A DNA stretch of 64,000 nucleotides from Massilia sp. Root351. Its GTDB lineage: Bacteria; Pseudomonadota; Gammaproteobacteria; Burkholderiales; Burkholderiaceae_D. The notes under the pieces were generated by a model. The model made no database searches. It had not been told where the DNA came from and saw only the letters and a program-made list of their open reading frames with translations. Position 1 is the first letter of the stretch; the number at the start of each line of letters is the position of its first letter. The position numbers and the translations under genes are program-made. Of the stretch, positions 52,517-61,233 are shown in pieces. The stretch covers positions 126,463 through 190,462 of the forward strand of contig NZ_LMDJ01000033.1 of assembly GCF_001425045.1 (NCBI RefSeq), given 5' to 3'.

Positions 52517-52608
52517 GGGATGCGTAAGTTCAGGAGCGTGGCCGCGCCGGGCGGCGGCCGAAGTGCAGCATTATAGCGTGACTGCGGCACGCCCCGAGCC
52601 TGGCAGGG

Positions 52609-53760
52609 TCAGGCGGCGATGCGCGAGCGCGAGCTGGCGGCCACCAGCAGCATGGCGCAGCCCAGGCCCGCGAAGGCCACCTGCAGGCTGGAGGCGTGGG
52701 CGATAAAACCAATCAGCGCAGGGCCTGCCAGGATGCCGGCGTAGCCGATGGTGGTGATGGCGCCCACCGCCAGGCCGGCCGGCATGTCGTGCTGGTTGCC
52801 CGCCGCCGTGAACAGGATCGGCACGATGTTGGACGCGCCCAGGCCGATCAGCACGAAGCCGAGCAGCGCCACGGCGGGCGAGGGTGCAATGACGGCGGTG
52901 AAGAAGCCGGCGGCGGCGCACAGCCCCCCCGTCAGCAGCACGCGCCGGCGGCCGAAGCGGGCCACGATCTTGTCGCCGCTGAAGCGGCCCAGCGTCATGG
53001 CGACGGCGAAGGCGGCGTAACCGAGGCCGCCCTGGTCGGCGCTGATGCCGGTGGAAGTGGTCAGCAGCAGCGCGCTCCAGTCCAGCACCGCGCCTTCGGC
53101 CATGAAGCAGGCGAAGCACAGCAAGCCGATCACGGCCACCGCGCCGCGCGGCACCACGAACAGGCGCGTGTCTTCCTTGGCGCCCGCCTCCGCGTGTGCG
53201 GCAGACGGGGCGGGCAGCAGGTTCGGCGCGGCTGCCGCCAGTACCGCCGCCGCCACGGCGGCTACCAGCACGGAAGCCATCAGCGTATCCATGCCGGCCC
53301 ACAGCAGCGCGGCCATGCCGCCCGCGCCGGCGATGCCGCCCACGCTGAACATGCCGTGAAAGCCCGACATCAGTGCGCCGCCGCTTTCCTTTTCCACCTG
53401 CACCGCTTGCACATTGATGGCCACGTCCAGCGTGCCGATGGTGGCGCCGAACAGGAACAGTGTCACACCCAGCAGCAGCGGCGAGGGCGCCACGGCGAGG
53501 AAGGGCAGCACGGTGCACACCAGCGCGCCGGACACCAGCACCACAGGCCGGCAGCCAAAGCGCGTGGTCAGCGCGCCAGTGATGGGCATGGCCAGCAGCG
53601 AGCCGATGCCCAGGCACAGCAGCAGCATGCCCAGTTGCGCCGCTTCGATCTGCAGCCGTTCTTTTGCATACGGCACCAGCGGCGCCCAGGCGGCCATGGT
53701 GATGCCGGCGGTTAAAAATCCAAGGCGGGTGGAAAGGCGGTGTGCTGCTGAGTTATTCAT
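52609..53760 (-). CDS. MFS transporter, YbjJ-like
   Basis: A 383-residue, about 12-helix major facilitator of the YbjJ group. Family-like segments are WAPLVPYAKERLQIEAAQLG, ITGALTTRFGCRPVV, GTLDVAINVQAVQVEKESG and LMSGFHGMFSVGGIAGAGG. Substrate is unknown. Together with two AT-rich orphan genes it interrupts what is otherwise a dap-pilU-arsC-like-dapE-prmB order. Start ATG 53760. Confidence 0.82.
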   Translation of the reverse strand: MNNSAAHRLSTRLGFLTAGITMAAWAPLVPYAKERLQIEAAQLGMLLLCLGIGSLLAMPITGALTTRFGCRPVVLVSGALVCTVLPFLAVAPSPLLLGVTLFLFGATIGTLDVAINVQAVQVEKESGGALMSGFHGMFSVGGIAGAGGMAALLWAGMDTLMASVLVAAVAAAVLAAAAPNLLPAPSAAHAEAGAKEDTRLFVVPRGAVAVIGLLCFACFMAEGAVLDWSALLLTTSTGISADQGGLGYAAFAVAMTLGRFSGDKIVARFGRRRVLLTGGLCAAAGFFTAVIAPSPAVALLGFVLIGLGASNIVPILFTAAGNQHDMPAGLAVGAITTIGYAGILAGPALIGFIAHASSLQVAFAGLGCAMLLVAASSRSRIAA

Positions 53761-53827
53761 TGTGCAAAGGAGCGCTTGGCGTGCGTCACCTGCGCAGTAG
53801 CAATATGGAAACGCAATGATAGTGCAA

Positions 53828-54208
53828 TTAGTCCGAAGGCACGAGACTGGCGGGAGGTTTCTGGGCGGCGTAGGCGATATTCTTGCTCAGCCAGGATGTT
53901 TCGACATGATTCAGATCAGTGCCGCTGAGCAGGTCGACCAGCTTTGCCCCTTCAAAGATAAACAGTTTTGCGTCGCGGATCTCTGTAGGTGGGAAGAGAA
54001 GATGTTCACGCGCGAGGTATGTTTTTTCAACCAGAACCAGTGTCCAGACGCAATTGTCCTTGGTCCAGGTTGCCTCGAATACGCGCGATGCCTGATCTAC
54101 ATTTCGGATTGTTGTCCGATAGGCCGCCTTGTCTACTTGTCTCCATTGTAGTTCTGCGGTTTGGGTGCATCGAACGATGTCCTTGTAAAGGCGCTTACTC
54201 TGGTTCAT
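53828..54208 (-). CDS. Orphan protein, second AT-rich islet
   Basis: A 126-residue soluble protein of unknown function. It has mixed strands and helices (RVFEATWTKDNCVWTLVLVE, LFIFEGAKLVDLLSG) and no signal peptide. Local GC is about 52%, much lower than the dap genes around it. It overlaps the upstream membrane-protein gene by ATGA, so the two form an operon, perhaps acquired together. Confidence 0.5.
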   Translation of the reverse strand: MNQSKRLYKDIVRCTQTAELQWRQVDKAAYRTTIRNVDQASRVFEATWTKDNCVWTLVLVEKTYLAREHLLFPPTEIRDAKLFIFEGAKLVDLLSGTDLNHVETSWLSKNIAYAAQKPPASLVPSD

Positions 54209-54567
54209 AGATCCTCCGAGTACGACCGCAAATCCTCCAGTGCCTCAACTAGCGCAGGCGCATCGCCAGCGTCCAGGAAGCAGTGGACGGTAATGATTGC
54301 GCGGCCCTTTGGGGTGAACCTGTGCCAAACATGGATCGGCAGATTGCCTTTCAGCGAGGCCACTTTGCCGCGCCATTTCGGATGGCGTAGTTGATTGGCG
54401 TGACAAATGTCGAGTACGTCGTCGCATACTTGCTGCAGCCGCAGTCTGCGCCTGAATTTTATTATATTCGCTTTGATGCTGCGCACGTAGGAGAGCGACG
54501 CCAGCGAAACGGCTAAGCCGATGATCGATGCCCAGCCGGAAAAGTAGGCCAGCTGATCTGGTGACAT
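54205..54567 (-). CDS. Orphan small membrane protein, second AT-rich islet
   Basis: A 120-residue protein with one N-terminal membrane segment (about 5-30, FSGWASIIGLAVSLASLSYV) and a basic cytoplasmic tail (KFRRRLRLQQVCDDVL), ending acidic (EALEDLRSYSEDL). No family recognised. It is coupled to the following orphan by ATGA. The pair sits between pilU and the YbjJ-like gene; an effector or defence role is possible but not shown. Confidence 0.5.
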   Translation of the reverse strand: MSPDQLAYFSGWASIIGLAVSLASLSYVRSIKANIIKFRRRLRLQQVCDDVLDICHANQLRHPKWRGKVASLKGNLPIHVWHRFTPKGRAIITVHCFLDAGDAPALVEALEDLRSYSEDL

Positions 54568-54633
54568 GGGTGCCTCCGGCCAGAGGTAAATCTCAAGTTT
54601 ACGCCGGCTGGGGCGGGAGCGCGTTGAGGCGCG

Positions 54634-55770
54634 TCAGGTGTTGAGCGTGAACTCGGTGAAGGAGGTTTCAGCCACCGGCGCCTTCTGCTCCGGCTCCTCG
54701 TGCTTGCTGTCCGGGCCGTTGTTCAGCAGCCAGAGCAGGTTGGTGGCCGAGTCGGCGTTGGCCAGGGCTTCTTCCTGGCTGATCAGGCCCTGCTGCACCA
54801 GCTGGAACAGCGCCATCTCGAACGACTGCGAGCCGGCTGACAGGCTTTTCTCCAGCGCTTCCTTGATCTGGCTGATTTCGCCTTTTTCGATCAGGTCCGA
54901 GATGTGGCGGGTGTTGAGCATCACTTCCACCGCCGCCGTGCGCGTGCCGCCGTTGATCGAACGGATCAGGCGCTGCGAGACGATGGCTTTCACGGTGGAC
55001 GACAAGTCCTGCAGCAGCGCTGCGCGGTTCTCGATCGGGTAGAAGCTGATGATGCGGTTCAGCGCGTTGTAGCTGTTATTGGCGTGCAGCGTGGCCAGCA
55101 CCAGGTGGCCCGACTGCGCATAGGCCAGCGCGGCGGCCATGGTTTCGCGGTCGCGAATCTCGCCGATCAGGATGCAGTCCGGCGCCTGGCGCATGGAGTT
55201 GCGCAGCGCGGTGTGGAAATCCTTGGCGTCGCTGCCGATCTCGCGCTGGTTGACGATGGATTTCTTGTTCTTGAACAGGTACTCGATGGGATCTTCGAGC
55301 GTGAGGATGTGGCCCGAGCGCAGCTCGTTGCGGTGGTCCAGCATCGAGGCGATGGTGGTGGACTTGCCGGAACCGGTGGCGCCCACCAGCAGCAGCAGGC
55401 CGCGCTTTTCCATGATCAGCTCCGCCAGGATGGGCGGCAGCGCCAGATCGGCCAGCACCGGGATGTTGGCCGGCACGAAGCGGAACACGGCCGAGATGCT
55501 GCCGCGCTGGCGGAAGGCCGACAGGCGGAAGCGTCCCAGGTTGGGCACCGAGACGCCCATGTTCAGCTCATTTTCGCGCTCCAGTTCCGCCATCTGCCCG
55601 GGCGAGCAGATTTCGGCCAGCAGCGTGTGGATGTTTTCCGGTTCCAGCTTCTGCTGGTTGATCGGGATCAGGTTGCCGTTGATCTTGATGTGCACTGGCG
55701 AATTGACCGCGAAGAACATGTCCGACGCGTTCTTTTCCTTCATCAGCTGGAACAGGCGGTCCATTGCCAT
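54634..55770 (-). CDS. pilU: Type IV pilus retraction ATPase PilU
   Basis: A 378-residue PilT-family hexameric ATPase. It starts MAMDRLFQLMKEKNASDMFF, a PilU-like opening, with Walker A VGATGSGKSTT (about 130), Asp box TLEDPIEYLF, Walker B CILIGEIRDRETM and the His box ATLHANNSYNALNR. The C-terminal extension beyond the PilT core is acidic. It works with PilT in pilus retraction; pilT is not in the window. GAGGAGAG fixes ATG 55770 and excludes 30 upstream codons. It lies next to dapD, as in many betaproteobacteria. Confidence 0.88.
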   Translation of the reverse strand: MAMDRLFQLMKEKNASDMFFAVNSPVHIKINGNLIPINQQKLEPENIHTLLAEICSPGQMAELERENELNMGVSVPNLGRFRLSAFRQRGSISAVFRFVPANIPVLADLALPPILAELIMEKRGLLLLVGATGSGKSTTIASMLDHRNELRSGHILTLEDPIEYLFKNKKSIVNQREIGSDAKDFHTALRNSMRQAPDCILIGEIRDRETMAAALAYAQSGHLVLATLHANNSYNALNRIISFYPIENRAALLQDLSSTVKAIVSQRLIRSINGGTRTAAVEVMLNTRHISDLIEKGEISQIKEALEKSLSAGSQSFEMALFQLVQQGLISQEEALANADSATNLLWLLNNGPDSKHEEPEQKAPVAETSFTEFTLNT

Positions 55771-55807
55771 CGTGCTCTCCTCAAGATCCCCGGGATGGAA
55801 AACCGTC

Positions 55808-56635
55808 TTAGATACCGCGCAGCAGTTCGTTGATGCCGGTCTTCGAGCGGGTCTGTGCATCGACGCGCTTGACGATCACCGCGCAGTACAGGCTGTACTT
55901 GCCGTCGTCCGACGGCAGCGAGCCCGATACCACCACCGAACCTGAAGGGATGCGGCCGTAGCTCACTTCGCCGGTGGCGCGGTCGTAGATCTTGGTCGAC
56001 TGGCCGATGTACACGCCCATCGAGATCACCGAGTTCTCCTCCACGATCACGCCTTCCACGATCTCCGAACGCGCGCCGATGAAGCAGTTGTCTTCGATGA
56101 TGGTCGGATTGGCCTGCATCGGCTCCAGCACGCCGCCGATGCCCACGCCGCCCGACAGGTGCACGTTCTTGCCGATCTGCGCGCAGGAACCCACGGTGGC
56201 CCAGGTGTCGACCATGGCGCCTTCATCGACGTAGGCGCCGATGTTGACGTAGGAAGGCATCAGCACCACGTTCTTGGCGATGAAGGAGCCGCGGCGCGCA
56301 ACGGCCGGCGGCACCACGCGGAAGCCGCCAGCCTGGAAGTCGGCTTCGGTGTAGTTGGCGAACTTGGTCGGTACCTTGTCGTAGAACTGCATGGTGCCGT
56401 CGGACGGCAGCACCACGTTGTTCTCCAGGCGGAACGACAGCAGCACGGCTTTCTTGATCCACTGGTTCACCACCCAGGTGCCGGTGTCCTTCTGCGCCAC
56501 GCGCAGGGAGCCATTGTCCAGGCCGGCCAGCACGTGCGAAACCGCGTCGCGCAGTTCGGCGCTGCCGTTGGCAGGGTTGATCTCGGCGCGGTTGTCCCAG
56601 GCTTGTTCGATGATGTTTTGCAGTTGTTGGGTCAT
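55808..56635 (-). CDS. dapD: Tetrahydrodipicolinate N-succinyltransferase DapD
   Basis: A 275-residue left-handed beta-helix acyltransferase. The N-terminal helical domain is followed by hexapeptide repeats (VLMPSYVNIGAYVDEGAMVD, CAQIGKNVHLSGGVGIGGVL) and a C-terminal GRIPSGSVVVSGSLPS. It transfers succinate from succinyl-CoA to tetrahydrodipicolinate in lysine/DAP synthesis. It sits 12 bases after dapC on the same strand. Confidence 0.95.
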   Translation of the reverse strand: MTQQLQNIIEQAWDNRAEINPANGSAELRDAVSHVLAGLDNGSLRVAQKDTGTWVVNQWIKKAVLLSFRLENNVVLPSDGTMQFYDKVPTKFANYTEADFQAGGFRVVPPAVARRGSFIAKNVVLMPSYVNIGAYVDEGAMVDTWATVGSCAQIGKNVHLSGGVGIGGVLEPMQANPTIIEDNCFIGARSEIVEGVIVEENSVISMGVYIGQSTKIYDRATGEVSYGRIPSGSVVVSGSLPSDDGKYSLYCAVIVKRVDAQTRSKTGINELLRGI

Positions 56636-56647
56636 GATGCTTCTCTT

Positions 56648-57862
56648 TTATTTAGACAGGTTTTTGCAGAATTGGACGATGCGGTGCGCAGCTTCCAGGC
56701 CTTCCTCGGCCTCGGCCACCAGCGCCATGCGGATGCGGTTGCGGCCCGGGTTCACGCCGTGCGCTTCGCGCGCCAGGTAGCTGCCAGGCAGTACGGTCAC
56801 ATTATATTCGGCGTACAGGCGCTGGGCGAACTCGGTGTCCGACAGGCCAGTGCGGCTGACGTCGGCCCACAGGTAGAAGCCGGCGTCCGGCAGCGCCACG
56901 TCCATCACCTGCTGCAGCAGCGGGGTGATGGCGGCGAACTTGGCGCGGTACTGGGCGCGGTTGGCTTCGACGTGGGTTTCGTCGTTCCAGGCCGCCACCG
57001 ACGCAGCCTGCACGGAAGGGCTCATGGCCCCGCCGTGGTAGGTGCGGTACAACAGGAATTTTTTCAGCACGTCGGCGTCGCCGGCCACGAAGCCGGAGCG
57101 CATGCCCGGCACGTTGGAGCGCTTGGAGAGGCTGGAGAACACCACCAGGCGCGCGTACGGGCGCTCCACGGTGGACAGGCCCAGCATGTGGGCCGCCTGC
57201 AGCGCGCCCAAAGGCGGCTCGTCGCCGTGGTAGATCTCGGAGTAGCACTCGTCGGCGGCGATGATGAAGTTGTAGCGCTCGGACAGCGCGAACAGGTTTT
57301 CCCAGTCCGTCAGCGACAGCACGGCGCCGGTCGGATTGCCCGGGGAGCACAGGAACAGCAACTGCACGCGCTCCCACACCGAGGCGGGGATGCTGTCGTA
57401 GTCGCAGCCGAAGTTGCGGGCCGGGTCGGAGTTGACGAAGTATGGCTCGGCGCCGGCCAGGTAGGCCGCGCCTTCATAAATCTGGTAGAACGGATTGGGC
57501 GACACCACCAGCGCCTTGGCGGCCGGATCGACCACGGTCTGCGCCAGCGCGAACAGCGCCTCGCGCGAGCCATTCACCGGCAATACCTGGGTGGCCGGAT
57601 TCAGCGCCGGAATGCCGTAGCGGCGTTCCAGCCAGCCGCAGATGGCGCCGCGCAGCGCTTCCGAGCCGATGGTGGTCGGGTAGCTGGCCAGGCCGTTGAT
57701 ATTGTCGATCAGCGCCTGCTGGATGAAGGGCGGCGTCGGATGCTTCGGCTCGCCCATGCCCAGGCTGATGGCGGAATAGTCGGCGTTCGGCGCCGCCTTG
57801 GCGAACAACTGGCGCAGTTTTTCGAACGGATATGGTTGCAGCTTATCGAGATGTGGATTCAC
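56648..57862 (-). CDS. dapC: Succinyldiaminopimelate aminotransferase DapC
   Basis: A 404-residue class I PLP aminotransferase. It starts at GTG 57862 (VNPHLDKLQPYPFEKLRQLF); the frame is open 67 codons upstream but that part is unrelated. Motifs: LGMGEPKHPTP, SPGNPTGAVLS (about 190), the PLP Asp in ADECYSEIYHG and the Schiff-base Lys in VFSSLSKRSNVPGMRSG. It makes N-succinyl-LL-diaminopimelate between the DapD and DapE steps. First gene of the dapC-dapD-pilU run. Confidence 0.92.
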   Translation of the reverse strand: MNPHLDKLQPYPFEKLRQLFAKAAPNADYSAISLGMGEPKHPTPPFIQQALIDNINGLASYPTTIGSEALRGAICGWLERRYGIPALNPATQVLPVNGSREALFALAQTVVDPAAKALVVSPNPFYQIYEGAAYLAGAEPYFVNSDPARNFGCDYDSIPASVWERVQLLFLCSPGNPTGAVLSLTDWENLFALSERYNFIIAADECYSEIYHGDEPPLGALQAAHMLGLSTVERPYARLVVFSSLSKRSNVPGMRSGFVAGDADVLKKFLLYRTYHGGAMSPSVQAASVAAWNDETHVEANRAQYRAKFAAITPLLQQVMDVALPDAGFYLWADVSRTGLSDTEFAQRLYAEYNVTVLPGSYLAREAHGVNPGRNRIRMALVAEAEEGLEAAHRIVQFCKNLSK

Positions 57863-58010
57863 AGGCGGACCAAAGGGCGGAAATCGGAACCAGCCATTAT
57901 AGCGCCAGCGCGCCGTGGTTGTGCGCCGCAGCGGAGATGGCTGGTATTGCAAATCCGATGGCGCATGCAATAATGCCAACATTGACAAACTTACGCCAGT
58001 GAAAGACCGC

Positions 58011-59828
58011 ATGCAGGCAGATTCCGCCCAGACCGTACTCGAAGCCACCACCACCCGCAGCAACGGCTATCTGCGCCTGGCCGCCGGCCTGCTGCAGGGC
58101 TGCCTGCTGTATCTGCTGCACCGGGCCAACAGCGGCAATGCCTGGCCGGCCACCGATCCCTTGCTGTTCGTGCCGCTGCTGATGGCAAGCGTGCTGCTGC
58201 CCATCCTGCTGATCTCCAGCCTGGGCCACATCGGCGGGCGCAAGCTGGCACTGTGGATGGCGGTCGCGGCCGCGGTAATCGTCACACTGGCCTGGCACGA
58301 CGCCTGGCGTCGCAGCGGGGTGCAGCACCCGGCCGGAGCGGGCAGGGAGGACCGCTTGCCGTCCGCGCTGGTGACCGTGTTCAGCGCGGCCTTCTTTTTC
58401 ATCGCGCATTCGCTGGTGATGGCGGGCGTGCAGGAGGGCCGGCGCCTGGCCGGCTACGCGACGTATTTCGAGACCGCGTGGAAGCTTTTCATCCAGGCCG
58501 CGTTCTCGGTGCTGTTCGTCGCGGCGCTGTGGGCCATGCTCAGCCTGGGCAGCGGGCTGTTCATGCTGGTCAAGCTGGACTTTCTCAAGCTGCTGCTGCG
58601 CGAGGCCTGGTTCAACGCGCCGGTGCTGTGCTTCGCCTTCGCTTGCGCCATGCACATCACCGACGTGCGGCCAGCGATCGTGCGCGGCATCCGCACGCTG
58701 CTGCTGGTGCTCATGTCCTGGCTGCTGCCCGTCACGGTGCTGCTGCTGGCGGGCTTCCTCGGCAGCCTGCCGTTCACGGGGCTGGAAACGCTGTGGAAGA
58801 CCGGCCACGCCACCATTGTGCTGCTGGGCGCGGCCGGCACGCTGGTGGTGCTGATCAACGCCGCCTACCAGAACGGCGAAGTGGAGGCCACGGTGGCGCG
58901 CGCGGTGCGCTGGAGCGCGCGTATCGGCGCGCTGATGCTGTTGCCGCTGGTGGCAATTGCCATCCATGCGCTCAGCCTGCGCGTGGGCGACTACGGCTGG
59001 AGTGCGGACCGCCTGATCGCCGCCGCCTGCCTGCTGGTGGCCGTTTGCTACGCGCTGGGCTACGCCTGCGCTGCGGTTCAGCGCGGCAGCTGGCTGCGCA
59101 CGCTGTCGCTGACCAATGTGGGGGCGGCATGGCTGGTGCTGGCGGTGCTGCTGGCGCTGTTTACGCCCATCGCCGACCCGGCCCGCATCTCGGTCGACAG
59201 CCAGATGGCGCGGCTGGAACGCGGCGCGGTGAAAGCCGACAAGTTCGACTACGAATACCTGAAATTCGAAGGCGCCCGCTACGGGCGCGCCGCGCTGGAG
59301 CGCTTGAAAGCGGCCACTGGCCCGGACGCGGCAATCAGGCGCGCGGGCGCGGCCGCCGCGCTGCGCAAGCAATATCGCGGCCAGCAGGGGGAGAAGGCGG
59401 CACTGAGCAGCGCGGATATCGGCGCCAATCTCGCGGTGTGGCCGAAAGGCGCCAGCCTGCCGGAGAGCTTCCCTTCGGCTGCCTGGGCCGGGCAGCGCAG
59501 CAATGGCGTCGACCTGCCGCTCTGCCTGTATCAGCAGGGCGTGCATTGCGACGCCTTTGTGCTGGACCTGACTGGCGATGGCCAGGCCGACGTGCTGCTG
59601 GTGGGGGAAGCGCCGCATGTTGGCGCAGCGCTGCTGGCGCTGCGGGACGGCAAGTGGGAACTGGCCGGCCGCCTGCCGTACTTCTTGTCCGGTTGCGGGG
59701 AGCTGGTCGCCAAGCTCAAGGCAGGCCAGGTGAAAACCGTGCCCAAGCCCTTGCCTGACCTGGAAGTCGATGGCACGCGCATTCCAGTGGAAGCGCCGGA
59801 GCGCTTGCAGATGAAAGCCTGCAAATAA
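58011..59828 (+). CDS. DUF4153 membrane protein
   Basis: A 605-residue inner-membrane protein of the DUF4153 family. About ten membrane segments occupy residues 20-390, with WKLFIQAAFSVLFVAALWAM and the family stretch RVGDYGWSADRLIAAACLLV. The C-terminal 200 residues are soluble and probably periplasmic, with LDLTGDGQADVLLVGEA, which looks like an FG-GAP/EF-type calcium loop. Start ATG 58011; an in-frame GTG 12 bases earlier is possible. Divergent from dapC. Function unknown. Confidence 0.75.
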   Translation: MQADSAQTVLEATTTRSNGYLRLAAGLLQGCLLYLLHRANSGNAWPATDPLLFVPLLMASVLLPILLISSLGHIGGRKLALWMAVAAAVIVTLAWHDAWRRSGVQHPAGAGREDRLPSALVTVFSAAFFFIAHSLVMAGVQEGRRLAGYATYFETAWKLFIQAAFSVLFVAALWAMLSLGSGLFMLVKLDFLKLLLREAWFNAPVLCFAFACAMHITDVRPAIVRGIRTLLLVLMSWLLPVTVLLLAGFLGSLPFTGLETLWKTGHATIVLLGAAGTLVVLINAAYQNGEVEATVARAVRWSARIGALMLLPLVAIAIHALSLRVGDYGWSADRLIAAACLLVAVCYALGYACAAVQRGSWLRTLSLTNVGAAWLVLAVLLALFTPIADPARISVDSQMARLERGAVKADKFDYEYLKFEGARYGRAALERLKAATGPDAAIRRAGAAAALRKQYRGQQGEKAALSSADIGANLAVWPKGASLPESFPSAAWAGQRSNGVDLPLCLYQQGVHCDAFVLDLTGDGQADVLLVGEAPHVGAALLALRDGKWELAGRLPYFLSGCGELVAKLKAGQVKTVPKPLPDLEVDGTRIPVEAPERLQMKACK

Positions 59829-59848
59829 ATGGCGCCGCCCGCCGCCTG

Positions 59849-60205
59849 CTAGCGCAACGGGCAGTCCGCCATCGGCTCGCCGAGCCGGCGCGCCAGTTCG
59901 CCGCGCAGGGCGGTGAGGCCGGCAATGCGCTGGTCGATCTCCGCCATCTTGGCTTGCAGCGCCTCGCGCAGCTGTTCGGCCGACGCGTCCGGGGCGGCCA
60001 GCAGCGGCAGGTCGGCCTCGATCTCCTTCAGGCTGAAGCCGAGCTGCTGCGCGGTGCGGATGTAGCACAGCCAGTCCACCGCCTCCGGCGGATAGTCGCG
60101 GTAGCCGTTGGCGCTGCGGCGTGCGCGCAGCAGGCCGCGCTTTTCGTAAAAGCGCAGCGTGTCGCGGCTGATGCCGGTGGCGCTGGAAATTTCCCCTATC
60201 TGCAT
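59849..60205 (-). CDS. MerR-family regulator
   Basis: A 118-residue activator/repressor. The HTH is IGEISSATGISRDTLRFYEKRG (about 3-24), followed by the second wing RRSANGYRDYPPEAV, a dimerisation helix (about 75-108) and the short tail ADCPLR. A single C-terminal Cys is not enough for a MerR/CueR-type metal site, so the signal is unclear. AAGGAG lies before ATG 60205. The dyad operator is directly upstream and shared with the divergent membrane-protein gene. Confidence 0.88.
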   Translation of the reverse strand: MQIGEISSATGISRDTLRFYEKRGLLRARRSANGYRDYPPEAVDWLCYIRTAQQLGFSLKEIEADLPLLAAPDASAEQLREALQAKMAEIDQRIAGLTALRGELARRLGEPMADCPLR

Positions 60206-60214
60206 ATTTTCTCC

Positions 60215-60246
60215 TTGACCCTGGAGTGTACTCCAGGCTTTAGCAT
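60215..60246 (+). promoter_or_regulatory. MerR-type promoter with dyad in long spacer
   Basis: TTGACC (60215-60220) is the -35 and TAGCAT (60241-60246) or TTAGCA one base earlier the -10, giving a 19-20 bp spacer. Inside it CCTGGAGTGTACTCCAGG (60220-60237) is a perfect 18-bp dyad. An over-long spacer filled by a dyad is the standard MerR-activated layout. The target is the membrane-protein gene at 60273; the same dyad would let the regulator repress itself. Confidence 0.85.
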
Positions 60247-60272
60247 TGGACTCTCATCTTTCAGGAGTCTAT

Positions 60273-60716
60273 ATGCTCAATTTCATACCCAGTCTCGCCA
60301 CTTTCCGCCGCATCGTCCGCGCCAGCGCCATCTACGACCTGGCGCTGGCCGCGCCGTTCGCCACCCCGTGGACCTTCGCGCTGGTGCTTGCCCAGCTATC
60401 CGCCGTCAACCAGCGCCTGGGCGGCGCGCCGCTGCCGGCATTTTCGACTTTCCATGTGCTGATCGCCTGCCTGATGGGAAGCATCGTCCTGGTGTGGTCG
60501 GTGCTGCGCATCGCCGATCCGCAGCCGCGCTTCGGCCGATACGACGCGGCCGGGCGTTTTTTGTTCTCCACCTGGATGGCCTGGGCGCTGGCCGTCACGG
60601 GCGAACCGCTGATCTGGCTGTTCCTGGTGCTGGAAGCGGCATGGTGCGTTGTCCAGTGCCTGCCCGTGCGCGCCCAGTCCGCGCAGCGGAGTAATATTGG
60701 CAGCCTTGCCACCTGA
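60273..60716 (+). CDS. Small four-helix membrane protein, MerR target
   Basis: A 147-residue inner-membrane protein with about four hydrophobic segments (about 18-45, 60-82, 97-117, 112-130) and no recognised family. AGGAG (60263-60267) sets ATG 60273. It starts 27 bases after the MerR-type promoter, so it is the direct target of the divergent regulator. Features such as FATPWTFALVLAQLSAVNQR are all I can note. It may be followed in the same transcript by the VOC gene 19 bases downstream. Confidence 0.62.
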   Translation: MLNFIPSLATFRRIVRASAIYDLALAAPFATPWTFALVLAQLSAVNQRLGGAPLPAFSTFHVLIACLMGSIVLVWSVLRIADPQPRFGRYDAAGRFLFSTWMAWALAVTGEPLIWLFLVLEAAWCVVQCLPVRAQSAQRSNIGSLAT

Positions 60717-60735
60717 GACAATTAGGAGATCGTTC

Positions 60736-61233
60736 ATGGCCAGCATCCAGCAAATCGTTCCTTGCCTGTGGTTCGAGTCCCAGGCCGAAGAAGCCGCCAA
60801 CTATTATGTCGGTATCTTCGACAACGCGAAAATCAATCTGATCACGCATTATTCCGAAGCCGGCAAGGAGATCCACTGCCGCGAGCCCGGCTCCGTGCTG
60901 ACGGTGGAGTTTGAACTGAACGGTACGGCGTTTACCGCCATGAACGGCGGGCCGCAGGTCAAGTTCAACCAGGCGGTTTCGTTCCAGGTGATGTGCGAAA
61001 GCCAGCAGGAAGTGGACCGCTACTGGCTGCGCCTGTCCGAAGGCGGCGACCCGGCTGAGCAGCAGTGCGGCTGGCTGAAGGACAAGTTCGGCGTGTCCTG
61101 GCAGGTGGTGCCGCGCGTGCTGATCGAGATGATCAAGGAGTCCGGTTCGGCCAAGGCGGAACGCGTCATGGCTGCGCTGATGCCGATGAAGAAACTCGAT
61201 ATCGCCGAACTACAGCGCGCCTACGCCGGCTAG
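60736..61233 (+). CDS. VOC/PhnB-like protein
   Basis: A 165-residue protein of the 3-demethylubiquinone-methyltransferase-like VOC group (PhnB-like). QQIVPCLWFESQAEEAANYY is the typical opening; FTAMNGGPQVKFNQAVSFQV and CGWLKDKFGVSWQVVPRVLI are the central and C-terminal signatures. Despite the old name no methyltransferase activity is expected. TAGGAGA sets ATG 60736. Position after the MerR target suggests the same stress regulon. The 3' end overlaps the convergent Mut7-C gene by 24 bases. Confidence 0.85.
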   Translation: MASIQQIVPCLWFESQAEEAANYYVGIFDNAKINLITHYSEAGKEIHCREPGSVLTVEFELNGTAFTAMNGGPQVKFNQAVSFQVMCESQQEVDRYWLRLSEGGDPAEQQCGWLKDKFGVSWQVVPRVLIEMIKESGSAKAERVMAALMPMKKLDIAELQRAYAG

